DNA of 64,000 bases, taken from the NCBI RefSeq assembly GCF_023333585.1, contig NZ_JAIQZN010000022.1, positions 1-64,000 of the forward strand, given 5' to 3'. Position numbers and translations under genes: made by a program. Origin of the DNA: Argonema antarcticum A004/B2. Lineage in GTDB: Bacteria; Cyanobacteriota; Cyanobacteriia; Cyanobacteriales; Aerosakkonemataceae. Below, piece by piece: positions 16,866 through 25,849 of the stretch. The notes beneath the pieces were generated by a model. It saw only the letters and a list, made by a program, of their open reading frames with translations, was not told the origin of the DNA and ran no database searches. How positions within the stretch are numbered: the stretch's first letter is position 1; each line of letters begins with the position of its first letter.

Positions 16866-17884
16866 TTGGGAGCAACCCCCACAGAAGCGACTGGGGTTTC
16901 AGTTTTCCGGCTGATTTCAGAAGAGGCTAAATTAGCAGCAGCGGTATTAACTGCTAAGTTGAGGGAGGCGCTAGCCGATGCTGGTTTTGTTACCCACCAA
17001 AGGGTGACCGCAGGCGCAACACCCAGCAGCAAACCCAATCCAACGGGTATCCAAATTCCAGCTGCCAAGCTCATCACCGTTGCGAAGGCGAAGTTACCCA
17101 AATAAACGGTTAGGGGTAGATTTAATTGCGATCGCGTCAGCGTGCTGTAGGCATCTCGCGTCAGCGTGCTAGAGGCATCTCGCGTTAGCGTACTGTAGGC
17201 ATCTTGGTTTGCAAAGGGTTTCTTGCTCCACAAAATCGCAGCCACTGTCATGAACACGGCACCTGTTCCGAACCAACCGAAAAAGTTTTGGTAAGGCATA
17301 CCAAAGAAAGCACCAGGTGTTTTCCATTCCCAGAAAGGTGCTGCCGTTTGACTCATAGCTGGGTCAAGCACAAAGTCCCAAGAGGTGAGTAGCAAGGCCC
17401 CAAGTGCGATCGCACCCAATTGACGCCACCAACTCGGCTTCTGCTCTGAATTTAGACCAGTACGAGCCAGCAAATAAGAAGCCAACCCCAAATAAAACCA
17501 AGAAAGGGGTATCGTCACAGGAACTAGCCCAGCAATTTTATATCCCAGACCGCTCAGATAGCCATAGTGACCAAACGGAAACCCAGTACTGGTTCCCAGC
17601 AATTCGCTCCCCAGCGAGATAAAGACTGATGGCACCATAAAAGCCAGCCAACGCCACCACCCCAGCGTGCGGTAAGCATAAATGGCAACAGCAGCCGTTC
17701 CTAACACAATGTAAACAACGCCACCACCAGCCATGCTCCACTGGAAGAAGGTTTGCCCAGACGCCGGTAAACTTAAAATTAATCCCGGATTGGGTAAAAC
17801 TAACAGCAGTCCTGCTAGTCCAAAAGCCATTGACACAATATGACCGATCAGGCAGAAGCGCTCGGCCATAACAAGTTGCTTCAT
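16862..17884 (-). CDS. cruF: Carotenoid 1',2'-hydratase CruF (DUF422)
   Basis: An integral membrane protein of 340 residues with about eight hydrophobic segments. It fits the CruF family, which hydrates the 1',2' double bond of gamma-carotene on the way to myxol. The start at 17884 (MKQLVMAERFCLIGH) is preceded by GAGGAG seven bases upstream; an earlier start at 17947 would add residues without a good binding site. Residues encoded by 17134-17205 are three copies of an eight-residue unit (DAYSTLTR, DASSTLTR, DAYSTLTR), made by a 24-base tandem repeat in a loop. Transcribed with cruG. Confidence 0.85.
   Translation of the reverse strand: MKQLVMAERFCLIGHIVSMAFGLAGLLLVLPNPGLILSLPASGQTFFQWSMAGGGVVYIVLGTAAVAIYAYRTLGWWRWLAFMVPSVFISLGSELLGTSTGFPFGHYGYLSGLGYKIAGLVPVTIPLSWFYLGLASYLLARTGLNSEQKPSWWRQLGAIALGALLLTSWDFVLDPAMSQTAAPFWEWKTPGAFFGMPYQNFFGWFGTGAVFMTVAAILWSKKPFANQDAYSTLTRDASSTLTRDAYSTLTRSQLNLPLTVYLGNFAFATVMSLAAGIWIPVGLGLLLGVAPAVTLWWVTKPASASASLNLAVNTAAANLASSEISRKTETPVASVGVAPK
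17134..17205. repeat. Three 24-base tandem repeats inside cruF
   Basis: Copies at 17134-17157, 17158-17181 and 17182-17205 of GCGTCAGCGTGCTGTAGGCA+TCTC, differing at three or four positions. Because the unit is a multiple of three, the frame is kept and copy number may vary between strains. Confidence 0.9.
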
Positions 17885-18211
17885 AGAAACTCCTCTAAAC
17901 AGATGATGCTCGGTAGCGCTTCTTAACAGTTTACAAATGTTTAACAAAAGTTAACCATGTAGCTCTAATTTTCTGCAACTGCTGGGGGAAGGGTTTAGAG
18001 GAAGAGGGCGATAAGCTCTGACGCCGGAGAGTTTGTAGGATCGCAATTTGTGACACTCTTGTGGAGTGGGCATCTTGCCCGCCCCATTTATACAACTTAG
18101 ATGCGTGACAGCATAGGGGCTTGGAAGAAAAAAAAAAGTACTGAATTTGAGATATAAATTAGTTCATGTGACCATTGCAGCTCAGCTGGCTGTTATGCAC
18201 CAAGGTTGCTT
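17885..18211. other. Divergent spacer between cruF and a small membrane protein gene
   Basis: Contains a GGGCAtctTGCCC hairpin around 18067-18079, a word common between cyanobacterial genes, and an A-rich stretch at 18127-18137. Promoters for the two divergent genes should be here, but none can be assigned by eye. No gene is seen. Confidence 0.4.
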
Positions 18212-18634
18212 GTGAAAAAAATCCCGTGGCTCTCGCTAGCCCTACTGATGCTTACGTATACTACTCTGGGCTGGGTTTTATTTGCTGTTCCCTGGTATAC
18301 GTTACTGTTGACCCTAGCCTTGATATTGCTATTAGCGGAGATTTTAGCTTCCCCTTTTTCCAACGTTAGAAAGGGTCTTATCTATTCTTTAAGTACTGAT
18401 ACCCGCGCTTTTATTTTAGCGATTAGCGTAGCTTTTTTTACTGCCCTGCTGGTGATCTGGATTCATATTGTTGTCCATGCCCTGGTTGTAATCGCCGCTG
18501 GGCTCTTAGCGAGGTTGGATCTGCTCACGGCTGGTTTTAGGGATTCGCAAGCGTTCTGGATTTTGTCTGTTTTTTCTATGGCTGGCTTTGGGCTGGGTTG
18601 GGCGGCACACTATTATGTGCCTATACTCGTATAA
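18212..18634 (+). CDS. Small integral membrane protein, unknown function
   Basis: A 140-residue, very hydrophobic protein with four likely membrane helices (about residues 5-25, 28-48, 67-105 as a long or double segment, 117-138). GTG at 18212 is preferred because AAGG lies six bases upstream; TTG at 18206 would leave no spacing. No motif is recognised. It stands alone, divergent from cruF. Confidence 0.6.
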   Translation: MKKIPWLSLALLMLTYTTLGWVLFAVPWYTLLLTLALILLLAEILASPFSNVRKGLIYSLSTDTRAFILAISVAFFTALLVIWIHIVVHALVVIAAGLLARLDLLTAGFRDSQAFWILSVFSMAGFGLGWAAHYYVPILV

Positions 18635-19205
18635 GAAAGCTCTCGCGACAGTAGCTTAAGATAGACACTCCATAAATCGTCACAAAGTAAGAGATTTTCA
18701 GCCCTGTATTTGAGGAAACTGGTGGATAGCGTTTAACTGTCCTTCTGCCCTACAGCACCTCTTGCCGTGGGGCAATTTTATTTTTAGCGATTCCCAAAGA
18801 GCCTTTAATCTGCGTTCTGATAGTCGCAAGTTACAATATTTTTTATCCAGGTCGTTATTTGGTCGTTAATATGTGTGTGACGAGAATGCCAGCAAAAACA
18901 TTCGAGTAGAAGGTATTCGGATATTAAGCTAACACGCATCTAATTCGGATATTTCTAATCCGGCAATCAAACCTTCAATTCCTCTCCCACTCCCCCACTC
19001 CCCCACTCTCCCACTCCCGCTAAACATACAAATTAAATGCGTAGCAGCTTATCTATGGGCGCAGGGAAACTGTTTCAAACCTCGTTATTGCTGTGTCGAG
19101 GCAACGTAAGACCAATAACTCGCCAAGTCGAAAGCCTGTCGTCGATGAAACCAAAAGCCCACACTTACTGAGTCAACAGAAGTGTGGGTATTTAACTACC
19201 GTAAG
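18635..19205. other. 570-base intergenic region with two terminator-like hairpins
   Basis: 18746-18786 has TGCCC...GGGCA followed by ATTTTATTTTT, which could end the transcript of the small membrane protein gene or a small RNA. 18985-19020 holds a CTCCCCCA repeat. 19158-19188 is a 9-base stem CCCACACTT/AAGTGTGGG downstream of the DUF4870 gene. No reading frame of note. Confidence 0.5.
19158..19188 (-). terminator. Terminator of the DUF4870 gene
   Basis: On the minus strand the perfect stem CCCACACTT/AAGTGTGGG with a 13-base loop lies 17 bases after the stop codon and is followed by CTTTTGGTTTC, a T-rich tail. Confidence 0.6.
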
Positions 19206-19541
19206 CTACACCAACCGAAAAATAAATGGGTAGTGGTAGGGCTGGTCGGGATTGCTCAGACTCTGGAGAATGGCCATAATTGGCAGTACCCAACTCAGAA
19301 TACCCAACAAAATAAGCAGGGGTATTCCAATCAAAAGCCAAGCCAGCACTCCAAAAATAATACCATAAAGCCACACATTAAAGTGGAAGTTGATGGCTTC
19401 TTTAGCATTTTCCTTGACTACCGGATCGTCGGAGATGAGCAAAATCCCAATCGGTATACCGATCGACACAAAAAGAGCGCTAATAAACAGCGAGCCATGA
19501 CATAGAGCAGATAAAAGCTTTCGCTTGTCAGTATCGTACAT
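19206..19541 (-). CDS. DUF4870 family membrane protein
   Basis: A 111-residue protein with the DUF4870 pattern: LSALCHGSLFIS near the N-terminus, DDPVVKENAKEAINFHFNVWLY in the middle, and two or three membrane segments with a hydrophobic C-terminal half. Family members are small membrane proteins of unknown role. Single gene, ending before a hairpin terminator. Confidence 0.85.
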   Translation of the reverse strand: MYDTDKRKLLSALCHGSLFISALFVSIGIPIGILLISDDPVVKENAKEAINFHFNVWLYGIIFGVLAWLLIGIPLLILLGILSWVLPIMAILQSLSNPDQPYHYPFIFRLV

Positions 19542-19765
19542 ATAACCAAGTCTCCTAAGTTCAGTTAGGTTTATTCTTTCGTTACGAAGCTATCATATCT
19601 GCTCAAGAGGCTGTGGGATGAGATTTCCGTACTATAAGTGGGGGTTTGCAGGAATAGCTCGATCGGGCCTTCGCTCCCCTTATCCGCACCGAGGTAGTGG
19701 TACACTTACATTTTCAAGGAATTTCTATAATGGTCTGGTGAAGATTCCCCTAGTAAGCGCCATTT

Positions 19766-21394
19766 ATGACCACAGAACTTGAAAGCGAACTCCAAACAGC
19801 AGTTGAGCGTCGGCGCAACTTTGCGATTATATCTCACCCGGATGCGGGTAAAACTACGCTGACTGAAAAGCTCTTGCTGTACGGGGGCGCAATTCACGAA
19901 GCAGGTGCAGTCAAGGCGCGACGGGCGCAGCGGAAGGCGACTTCTGACTGGATGGAGATGGAGCAACAGCGGGGGATCTCGATTACTTCGACGGTGTTGC
20001 AGTTTGAATACCAGGGATCTCAGATTAATCTGCTGGATACTCCCGGTCACCAAGATTTTAGCGAAGATACTTATCGGACTCTGGCGGCGGCTGATAATGC
20101 GGTGATGTTGGTTGATGCAGCGAAGGGTTTGGAAGCCCAGACGCGGAAGTTGTTTGAAGTTTGTCGGATGCGAAGTCTTCCCATCTTCACTTTTATCAAT
20201 AAACTCGATCGCCCCGGACGCGAACCTCTGGAATTGCTGGACGAGATCGAGCGGGAATTGGGTTTGCAGACTTATGCTGTAAATTGGCCGATCGGAATGG
20301 GCGATCGCTTCCAAGGTGTTTTCGATCGCCAGAAACGCCAAATTCACCTATTTGAACGCATGGCCCACGGCAGCCGCGAAGCTAAGGATACTGTTGTGGA
20401 TATAGGCGATCCCCGCATTGAGGAATTGTTAGAGCCAGACCTCTATTACCAACTTAAAGAAGATTTAGAAGTTTTGGAAGAATTAGGCCCCCAATTGGAT
20501 TTTGAGCAAGTTCACAATGGCAAAATGACGCCGGTATTCTTCGGTAGCGCCATGACCAACTTTGGAGTGGAACTATTCCTAAATTCCTTTCTAGACTATG
20601 CCCTTAAACCGGGTTCCCATAACAGCACCATTGGCGAAATTACGCCTACATATCCAGAGTTTTCGGGATTTGTGTTCAAGCTGCAAGCCAACATGGACCC
20701 CAGACACCGCGATCGCATCGCTTTTGTCCGCGTTTGCACCGGCAGGTTTGAAAAAGATATGATTGTAAGCCACGCCCGCACTGGCAAAACGGTACGCCTT
20801 TCCAGACCTCAGAAACTGTTTGCCCAAGAAAGGGAATCCATAGAAGAAGCTTATGCAGGTGATGTAATTGGTTTAAACAATCCGGGCGTTTTTGCGATCG
20901 GCGACACGATTTACACTGGTCAGAAATTAGAGTACGAAGGTATACCCTGTTTTTCGCCGGAATTGTTTGCTTATTTAAGGAATCCAAATCCTTCTAAATT
21001 TAAACAATTTCGCAAAGGCGTTTCGGAATTGCGGGAAGAGGGAGCGGTGCAAATCATGTACTCGGTGGATGAAGCTAAGCGCGACCCAATTCTAGCAGCG
21101 GTAGGACAGCTGCAATTTGAAGTAGTGCAGTTCCGCTTGCAAAATGAATACGGAGTTGAGACTCAGTTAGATATGCTGCCTTATAGCGTTGCTCGCTGGG
21201 TTGCTGGTGGCTGGTCAGCTTTAGAAAAAGTTGGGCGACTCTTCAATACCGTGACGGTAAAAGATAGTTGGGGACGACCCGTACTGTTGTTCAAAAATGA
21301 ATGGAATTTGCACCAAGTGCAAGCGGATCAACCGGAATTAAAGCTAAATACTTCGGCTCCGGTAGTTGCCGGACAAGAACCAGAATCTTTGTGA
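19766..21394 (+). CDS. prfC: Peptide chain release factor 3
   Basis: A 542-residue translational GTPase that recycles RF1/RF2 after termination. The P-loop is [15 protein letters not shown], switch [20 protein letters not shown] and the guanine-specificity motif FINKLDR. Length and domain order (G domain, domains II and III ending with [18 protein letters not shown]) match RF3 and separate it from EF-G and LepA. It converges with the phosphatase gene over a long shared hairpin. Confidence 0.96.
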   Translation: MTTELESELQTAVERRRNFAIISHPDAGKTTLTEKLLLYGGAIHEAGAVKARRAQRKATSDWMEMEQQRGISITSTVLQFEYQGSQINLLDTPGHQDFSEDTYRTLAAADNAVMLVDAAKGLEAQTRKLFEVCRMRSLPIFTFINKLDRPGREPLELLDEIERELGLQTYAVNWPIGMGDRFQGVFDRQKRQIHLFERMAHGSREAKDTVVDIGDPRIEELLEPDLYYQLKEDLEVLEELGPQLDFEQVHNGKMTPVFFGSAMTNFGVELFLNSFLDYALKPGSHNSTIGEITPTYPEFSGFVFKLQANMDPRHRDRIAFVRVCTGRFEKDMIVSHARTGKTVRLSRPQKLFAQERESIEEAYAGDVIGLNNPGVFAIGDTIYTGQKLEYEGIPCFSPELFAYLRNPNPSKFKQFRKGVSELREEGAVQIMYSVDEAKRDPILAAVGQLQFEVVQFRLQNEYGVETQLDMLPYSVARWVAGGWSALEKVGRLFNTVTVKDSWGRPVLLFKNEWNLHQVQADQPELKLNTSAPVVAGQEPESL

Positions 21395-21407
21395 TGGTCT
21401 TACCCTT

Positions 21408-21468
21408 AGAATAAGAATTAAAAATTAAAAATGAAGTAGACCCATTTTTAATTTTTAATTCTTATTCT
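21408..21468. terminator. Bidirectional terminator between prfC and the HAD phosphatase gene
   Basis: A 26-base perfect inverted repeat (21408-21433 with 21443-21468, AGAATAAGAATTAAAAATTA type) with a nine-base loop. It is AT-rich, overlaps the stop codon of the phosphatase gene and lies 14 bases after prfC, fitting a shared terminator. Confidence 0.75.
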
Positions 21469-22022
21469 GTTTCGCTTTTTGAAATTTTTGCTCTCCATCC
21501 TCGCTTTTCAACCTGCCGCACGTTTTCCAGAGAACCGATTATTTCCAAGTACTTCAGCAGGAGAAAAAGTTCACAATCTTCCTCTTTACCTTCATACTTT
21601 TGGATCGGGATAGCATTGCCGTAGTTAGCCATAGACTTTTCAGGTGAATCATCAACGATCAACACTTTCTCCAAAGGATACCCTTTCTTTTTTACCTTCT
21701 TCAAGCGTTTCAGAACGTAATAGCTTCCCAATTCGTAATCGAGTCGCAGAGTACACTGTTTGCTGGTGAAGATAAACTTTAGCTGGTCAGTTTCTGGAAA
21801 GATTTGTCTAATAACTTGGTGGGCATACTCGAAACCGGATGCTGTCCAAATAGCTGTTTCAAACCAAGCTGTACAAACGGATAGGAAGTAATCAAGACCA
21901 GGCCGTTTGTATACATGGTACTGGAAAACTTTGAAGTCAGGATTCCGCAAAAGCGGATCTTCGGTACTGTAGACTAATGTTTCATCCAGATCTAAGATGA
22001 GTAGCTTGTGATATTTCGGCAT
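21462..22022 (-). CDS. NLI/FCP1-like HAD phosphatase
   Basis: A 186-residue protein of the FCP1/SCP-like haloacid dehalogenase family. The DxDx(T/V) motif is LLILDLDETLVYSTE at the N-terminus; the C-terminal acid motif is LIVDDSPEK. Members dephosphorylate protein serine or, less often, other substrates; the bacterial substrate is unknown. ATG at 22022 puts the catalytic motif near the start; a GTG at 22046 would add eight residues and cannot be excluded. Confidence 0.85.
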   Translation of the reverse strand: MPKYHKLLILDLDETLVYSTEDPLLRNPDFKVFQYHVYKRPGLDYFLSVCTAWFETAIWTASGFEYAHQVIRQIFPETDQLKFIFTSKQCTLRLDYELGSYYVLKRLKKVKKKGYPLEKVLIVDDSPEKSMANYGNAIPIQKYEGKEEDCELFLLLKYLEIIGSLENVRQVEKRGWRAKISKSETE

Positions 22023-22316
22023 AATGAAGCGATCGCCTTTTGGCACTATCGACGATTAAGAACCTCTGCAAAGTAGAATATTACAAATATAATACAAATT
22101 AGAAGTCAAGAGGCAGATAGACAATCTGTTTGCCGATCGAGACAGATGCTACTTATACCAAATCCGGGTGGAAAACCCCTTTTGGGGCCTCAATGTTTTT
22201 CCTTCTATTACTCCCCCACTCCCCCACTCCCCCACTCCCTCGAAGAATAACGATCGTAATCGAAGCGAATTTGGTATTAGGCTATGGTGGAAGAGATTGT
22301 GGTGCTTTGAACGAGT

Positions 22317-24803
22317 ATGGCTTTTTCTCCCGATCCGCCTGAAAAAGGTGCGGAAACTTCTGGCAAAGAAAACCCCGCTCTGGAGGCTGGTTTAGCCGCC
22401 CTGAAGCAGGGAAATTACGAAGATGCGATCGCGCACCTAGAAAGCGTCTGCGAGATCGATCTGAATCAAAAATCAATTTTTAGGGCTCAGATGGGGTTAG
22501 CGATCGCTTACGAACGCATTGGCGATGTTCCTTCTTCTCTAGCCCTGTGTAAAACTCTGAGTAAAAATTCGAGTCCCCAAGTTAAAGAATGGGCCCTTCG
22601 CACTCTGGCTAGTTTGGCAGACCGCTACCCAGAAGAAAGCAGGGGAGCAGGGGAGCAGGGGAGCAGGGGAGCAGGGGAAAATTCTTCTGACACTGGTTTT
22701 GTTCCCCTAGACCCGACAGCGCTGACGCCCTCTATTAGGTCAAAGGTGCCTCTAAATCCATCCCCTGCTGGGGGAGCGGGGGAGCGGGGGAGCGGGGGAG
22801 CGGGGGAAAATTCTCACTCAGCACTCAGCACTCCCCACTCCCCACTCAGCACTCAGCACTCAGCACTCAGCACTCAGCACTCAAAGAGTCCTCAATCAAG
22901 AGTCCCTACAGAGGCGAAGCATTCGGACAAACAAGCTGAGAAATTGTCGCCTAATTCAGATCCAAATGCTTTGCCAGTAGAGGAGAAAAAAGAAACCCTA
23001 GCACCCTATCAAGCTGAATGGAAACAAGCTGGGCGGGCTAAGAAATGGCAACGCTTGCCAGCAAAGACAGGTTTCCACTTTGATGTGTCGCAGCTTTGGG
23101 GGGTGCAGGCATTAACTGCGATCGCGCTATTGATCTCTGTGTTTTGGGCGCTTGGTGCTATCATCAACTTCGCCATCAAAACCGCTCACAATCTTTTAAT
23201 TAAATTGCGGTTTATCTACGTCAGCGACGATTACTATAGCAGCCCAATGCGGTTTGTTCCCGTTGCAACAGTAATCGCGACTCTAGCGCTGGTTGCAGCA
23301 TCTCCCTGGTTAATGGATGGACTGCTGAGGTCTTATTATGGCCTCAAGTCATTATCATTAGAAACGCTGACCTCACGCAGTCCCGAAGCAGCTAGAGTGC
23401 TGCAACGTTTTACCCGCGAGCAACGCCTGCCCGCTCCCACCTTATTCGTGTTACCGGATTCTGCACCCCTGGCGCTGACTTATGGGAATCTGCGACGTAC
23501 TGCCAGAATTGCAGTGAGTCAGGGATTATTAGATCGATTGGCGGATGACGAAATCGCTAGCATTTATGCCGCTCAATTGGGGCATATCGTTCATTGGGAT
23601 TTTGTACTGATGTCCCTGGGCGTTCTGGTTTTCCAGGTTCCATACATTTTCTATTGGCGAGTATCAGCGTTGGGAGAACAGTCGCAAAACGCATTCCTGC
23701 GCTTTGTTGCCGGGGCATTTGCGGCTTTGGGTTACGGTATTTACTGGCTATTTCGCTGGCCGATTTTGTGGTTGTCAAGAGCGAGGATTTACTATAGCGA
23801 TCGCATCTCCTGCGAAATCACTGGCAATCCCAACGGACTCACCCGCGCACTCCTGAAAATTGCGATCGGCATTGCTAATGATGTGGAGCGACAGGGACAG
23901 ACAAGTTATCTGCTTGAAGGTTTTGAACTTTTGACACCAGTGGGGTATCGGCAGGCGATTACTTTAGGCAGTCTATATCCTCTTATTCCTCTAGAACCGA
24001 TTTTGGCCTGGGATTACCTCAACCCCTCGACGCGGTGGTTAGCCATTAATAATTCTCATCCCCCAATGGGAAAGCGTTTGCAAATATTAGCCCGCTACGC
24101 GAGCTACTGGAATGTAGAAACTGAACTTAACTTTAGTTCCCAGTCTTCCCTAACCGCTCAAAAATCAAAATTTTTCTTACAAGGTTCGCCTTATTTGGGC
24201 GTTTTTCTGGGTTTAGCCCTTGCAGGTATATTGTGGTCGATTGGCGCGATTAGCAATCTGGTCAGATTCCGACCGCTTGATTGGATGTGGGGAGATCGAT
24301 CGCTTTTATACGGTTCCCTGCTCATCGGCATAAGTATGGGCATCTTTTTGCGGATTAATTCTTTTTTTCCAGATATCAAACCTTTTAACTTGCCAGGTGA
24401 AGCGCTTTTACCAGACTTGCTTGCTAACCCCGCTGCCTTACCCGTGGATAGTCAGCCTGTTCGTCTGCAAGGAAAACTCTTGGGGCGTCCCGGTATCGGT
24501 AACTGGCTGTGCCAAGACCTAATTCTACAAACCCCAACTGGTTTGGTCAAATTACACCACTTCTCAAGGTTTGGCCCAATTGGGAATCTTTTGCCGCACT
24601 CAACCCGTCCTAGCGATTTGGTGAATCGACCTCTAACCGCAACGGGCTGGTTTCGCCGGGGAGCCACTCCCTGGATTGATATTGACACCCTACAAACCCA
24701 AACTGGCAGAACGAGTCAGAGCTTTCACCCGATCTGGTCTACGATTTTAGGACTGGCGGCTGCTGTCTGGGGAGCTTACATTATCTACAAAGGTGGGGGG
24801 TAA
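22317..24803 (+). CDS. M48-like membrane protein with degenerate metal site
   Basis: An 828-residue protein. Residues 25-105 look like a TPR-type helical region. Residues 110-190 are low complexity and translate intergenic repeats. From about 260 a membrane-embedded peptidase M48 (HtpX-like) fold follows. The zinc-binding HExxH is replaced by AQLGH (residues 419-423), and the downstream glutamate ligand region reads IYYSDRISCE, so it should be inactive. Several membrane helices and a C-terminal beta-rich part (LQGKLLGRPGIGNW, TATGWFRRG) precede a last membrane helix. A structural or substrate-binding role in the membrane is inferred. Confidence 0.8.
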   Translation: MAFSPDPPEKGAETSGKENPALEAGLAALKQGNYEDAIAHLESVCEIDLNQKSIFRAQMGLAIAYERIGDVPSSLALCKTLSKNSSPQVKEWALRTLASLADRYPEESRGAGEQGSRGAGENSSDTGFVPLDPTALTPSIRSKVPLNPSPAGGAGERGSGGAGENSHSALSTPHSPLSTQHSALSTQHSKSPQSRVPTEAKHSDKQAEKLSPNSDPNALPVEEKKETLAPYQAEWKQAGRAKKWQRLPAKTGFHFDVSQLWGVQALTAIALLISVFWALGAIINFAIKTAHNLLIKLRFIYVSDDYYSSPMRFVPVATVIATLALVAASPWLMDGLLRSYYGLKSLSLETLTSRSPEAARVLQRFTREQRLPAPTLFVLPDSAPLALTYGNLRRTARIAVSQGLLDRLADDEIASIYAAQLGHIVHWDFVLMSLGVLVFQVPYIFYWRVSALGEQSQNAFLRFVAGAFAALGYGIYWLFRWPILWLSRARIYYSDRISCEITGNPNGLTRALLKIAIGIANDVERQGQTSYLLEGFELLTPVGYRQAITLGSLYPLIPLEPILAWDYLNPSTRWLAINNSHPPMGKRLQILARYASYWNVETELNFSSQSSLTAQKSKFFLQGSPYLGVFLGLALAGILWSIGAISNLVRFRPLDWMWGDRSLLYGSLLIGISMGIFLRINSFFPDIKPFNLPGEALLPDLLANPAALPVDSQPVRLQGKLLGRPGIGNWLCQDLILQTPTGLVKLHHFSRFGPIGNLLPHSTRPSDLVNRPLTATGWFRRGATPWIDIDTLQTQTGRTSQSFHPIWSTILGLAAAVWGAYIIYKGGG
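22639..22880. repeat. Short tandem repeats inside the M48-like gene
   Basis: 22639-22680 is GGGAGCA repeated and encodes GAGEQGSRGAGE; 22769-22880 contains GGGAGCGGG and CTCAGCACTC units and encodes STPHSPLSTQHSALSTQHS. The same unit types are intergenic near dnaX (5362-5441). Confidence 0.85.
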
Positions 24804-24844
24804 GAGTTTTTGAGTTTTAATACCAAGCTCGCTTAAAACGAAAA

Positions 24845-25113
24845 GTGGGGGAGTGGGAGAGTGGGGGAGTGGGAGAGTGGGGGAGTGGGAGAGTGGGGGA
24901 GTGGGGGAGTGGGAGAGTGGGGGAGTGGGGGAGTGGGGGAGTGGGGGAGTGGGAGAGAAATTTTCTTGACAACTGACCACTGACAACTGACAACTGACCA
25001 CTGACAACTGACAACTGACAACTGACCACTGACCACTGACAACTGACAACTGACAACTGACAACTGACAACTGACCACTGACAACTGACAACTGACAACT
25101 GACCACTGACCAC
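24845..25113. repeat. Large compound tandem repeat block
   Basis: 24845-24956 has about a dozen GGGGGAGTGG(A/G)GAGT units; 24966-25113 has about 20 units of ACTGACAACTG and ACTGACCACTG. It is open in several frames on the minus strand only because of its period, and is not treated as coding. It follows the M48-like gene. Confidence 0.9.
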
Positions 25114-25455
25114 TAACTAAATGTAAAGAAAAGTTGCAGAATATTTACCGATCGTGTTACATTTCTTTACAGGAATTCCTTGTTGCTAGATCGGGCAAGA
25201 GGCAAATTTCTGAAGTAGCCTGTCTGTGGAAAAGTAATCCCAAAAGCTTTTGTAGCATTGGGGTGAAAGTGGTTCTAGTTATGCTTTATAGGTGTAAAAA
25301 CATACAGATTGGGGTGCAGAGATATTTGTCCGTAGAATCGGTGACTACCAGGATTTCCTTCTCCCAACACAGCAAGCTCAACCAGCCAAAGCCAAAGGCT
25401 GGTTTTTGTTTGCTAGTGGGTAAAGATCTCTAGCCCTGTCGTACAATCTGTAGGA
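25114..25455 (+). other. Non-coding region ending in a strong terminator; possible small RNA
   Basis: TGTAAAGAAA (25122-25131) and its reverse complement (25162-25171) form an inverted repeat; about 210 bases later comes the intrinsic terminator at 25381-25411. No convincing gene precedes that terminator, so a small RNA of up to about 250 bases is possible. It does not match any RNA family I recognise. Confidence 0.35.
25381..25411 (+). terminator. Rho-independent terminator
   Basis: ACCAGCC, a nine-base loop AAAGCCAAA, GGCTGGT, then TTTTGTTT. The 7-base GC-rich stem followed by T residues is a textbook intrinsic terminator on the plus strand. Confidence 0.8.
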
Positions 25456-25656
25456 ATGCCTATGGTAAAAACTCAAGTCCTGCCGGAGCAGTACTCCACC
25501 TGTGACAGATATGAAGCTGAGGCTGAAATCTATCCAGAGAACTGGTTCTATGCTAAAAGCCGTGATACCTTAAAGAATGGCGTCAATTTTTCATGCAAGC
25601 AAGATAAGAACAGAACACTTGACTTTAACTGGCTTAAAGTAGAGCCTTATGCCTGA
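25456..25656 (+). CDS. Small hypothetical protein
   Basis: A 66-residue frame (MPMVKTQVLPEQYSTCDRY start) with balanced composition, two cysteines and several aromatic residues. It begins 45 bases after a terminator, so it could have its own promoter. No family is recognised, and the ribosome binding site is only a distant AGGAA. It may be real or a chance frame. Confidence 0.3.
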   Translation: MPMVKTQVLPEQYSTCDRYEAEAEIYPENWFYAKSRDTLKNGVNFSCKQDKNRTLDFNWLKVEPYA

Positions 25657-25849
25657 AAGTTAGGTGTAAAATCTTGGGTACTGAGTATAAATGAGCGTTT
25701 TTTCATGCGATCGGCTGTTTGGTGGCAATTGGTCAGAGGGCACGTCTCTATGGCTGTTTAAGCGTTCGTCAATCCAGTTTCTCCTCAGCTAACACGCAGG
25801 GAGCGCTGGGCAATAAAGTTTTTTTAACTCAAAGTCTGGAGGATCTTCC

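Noticed and set aside
18746-18786. 6S RNA or tmRNA in the 18.6-19.2 kb spacer
   Set aside because: A terminator-like hairpin is present, but I could not find the closing stem of 6S RNA or a tRNA-like end with CCA.
19706-20347. A 213-codon minus-strand frame opposite prfC
   Set aside because: It is antisense to the G domain of RF3 and has no recognisable features.
24747-25113. Overlapping minus-strand frames of up to 119 codons
   Set aside because: They only translate the tandem repeats (SVVSCQL and PLPHSPTP units) in all frames and have no independent support.
24966-25113. Possible CRISPR array from the regular ACTGACAACTG repeats
   Set aside because: Units are 8-11 bases with no unique spacers and no cas genes nearby; it is a simple tandem repeat.
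25134-25433. A 99-codon frame before the terminator at 25381-25411
   Set aside because: It reads through the terminator hairpin, has no good ribosome binding site and shows no family features.
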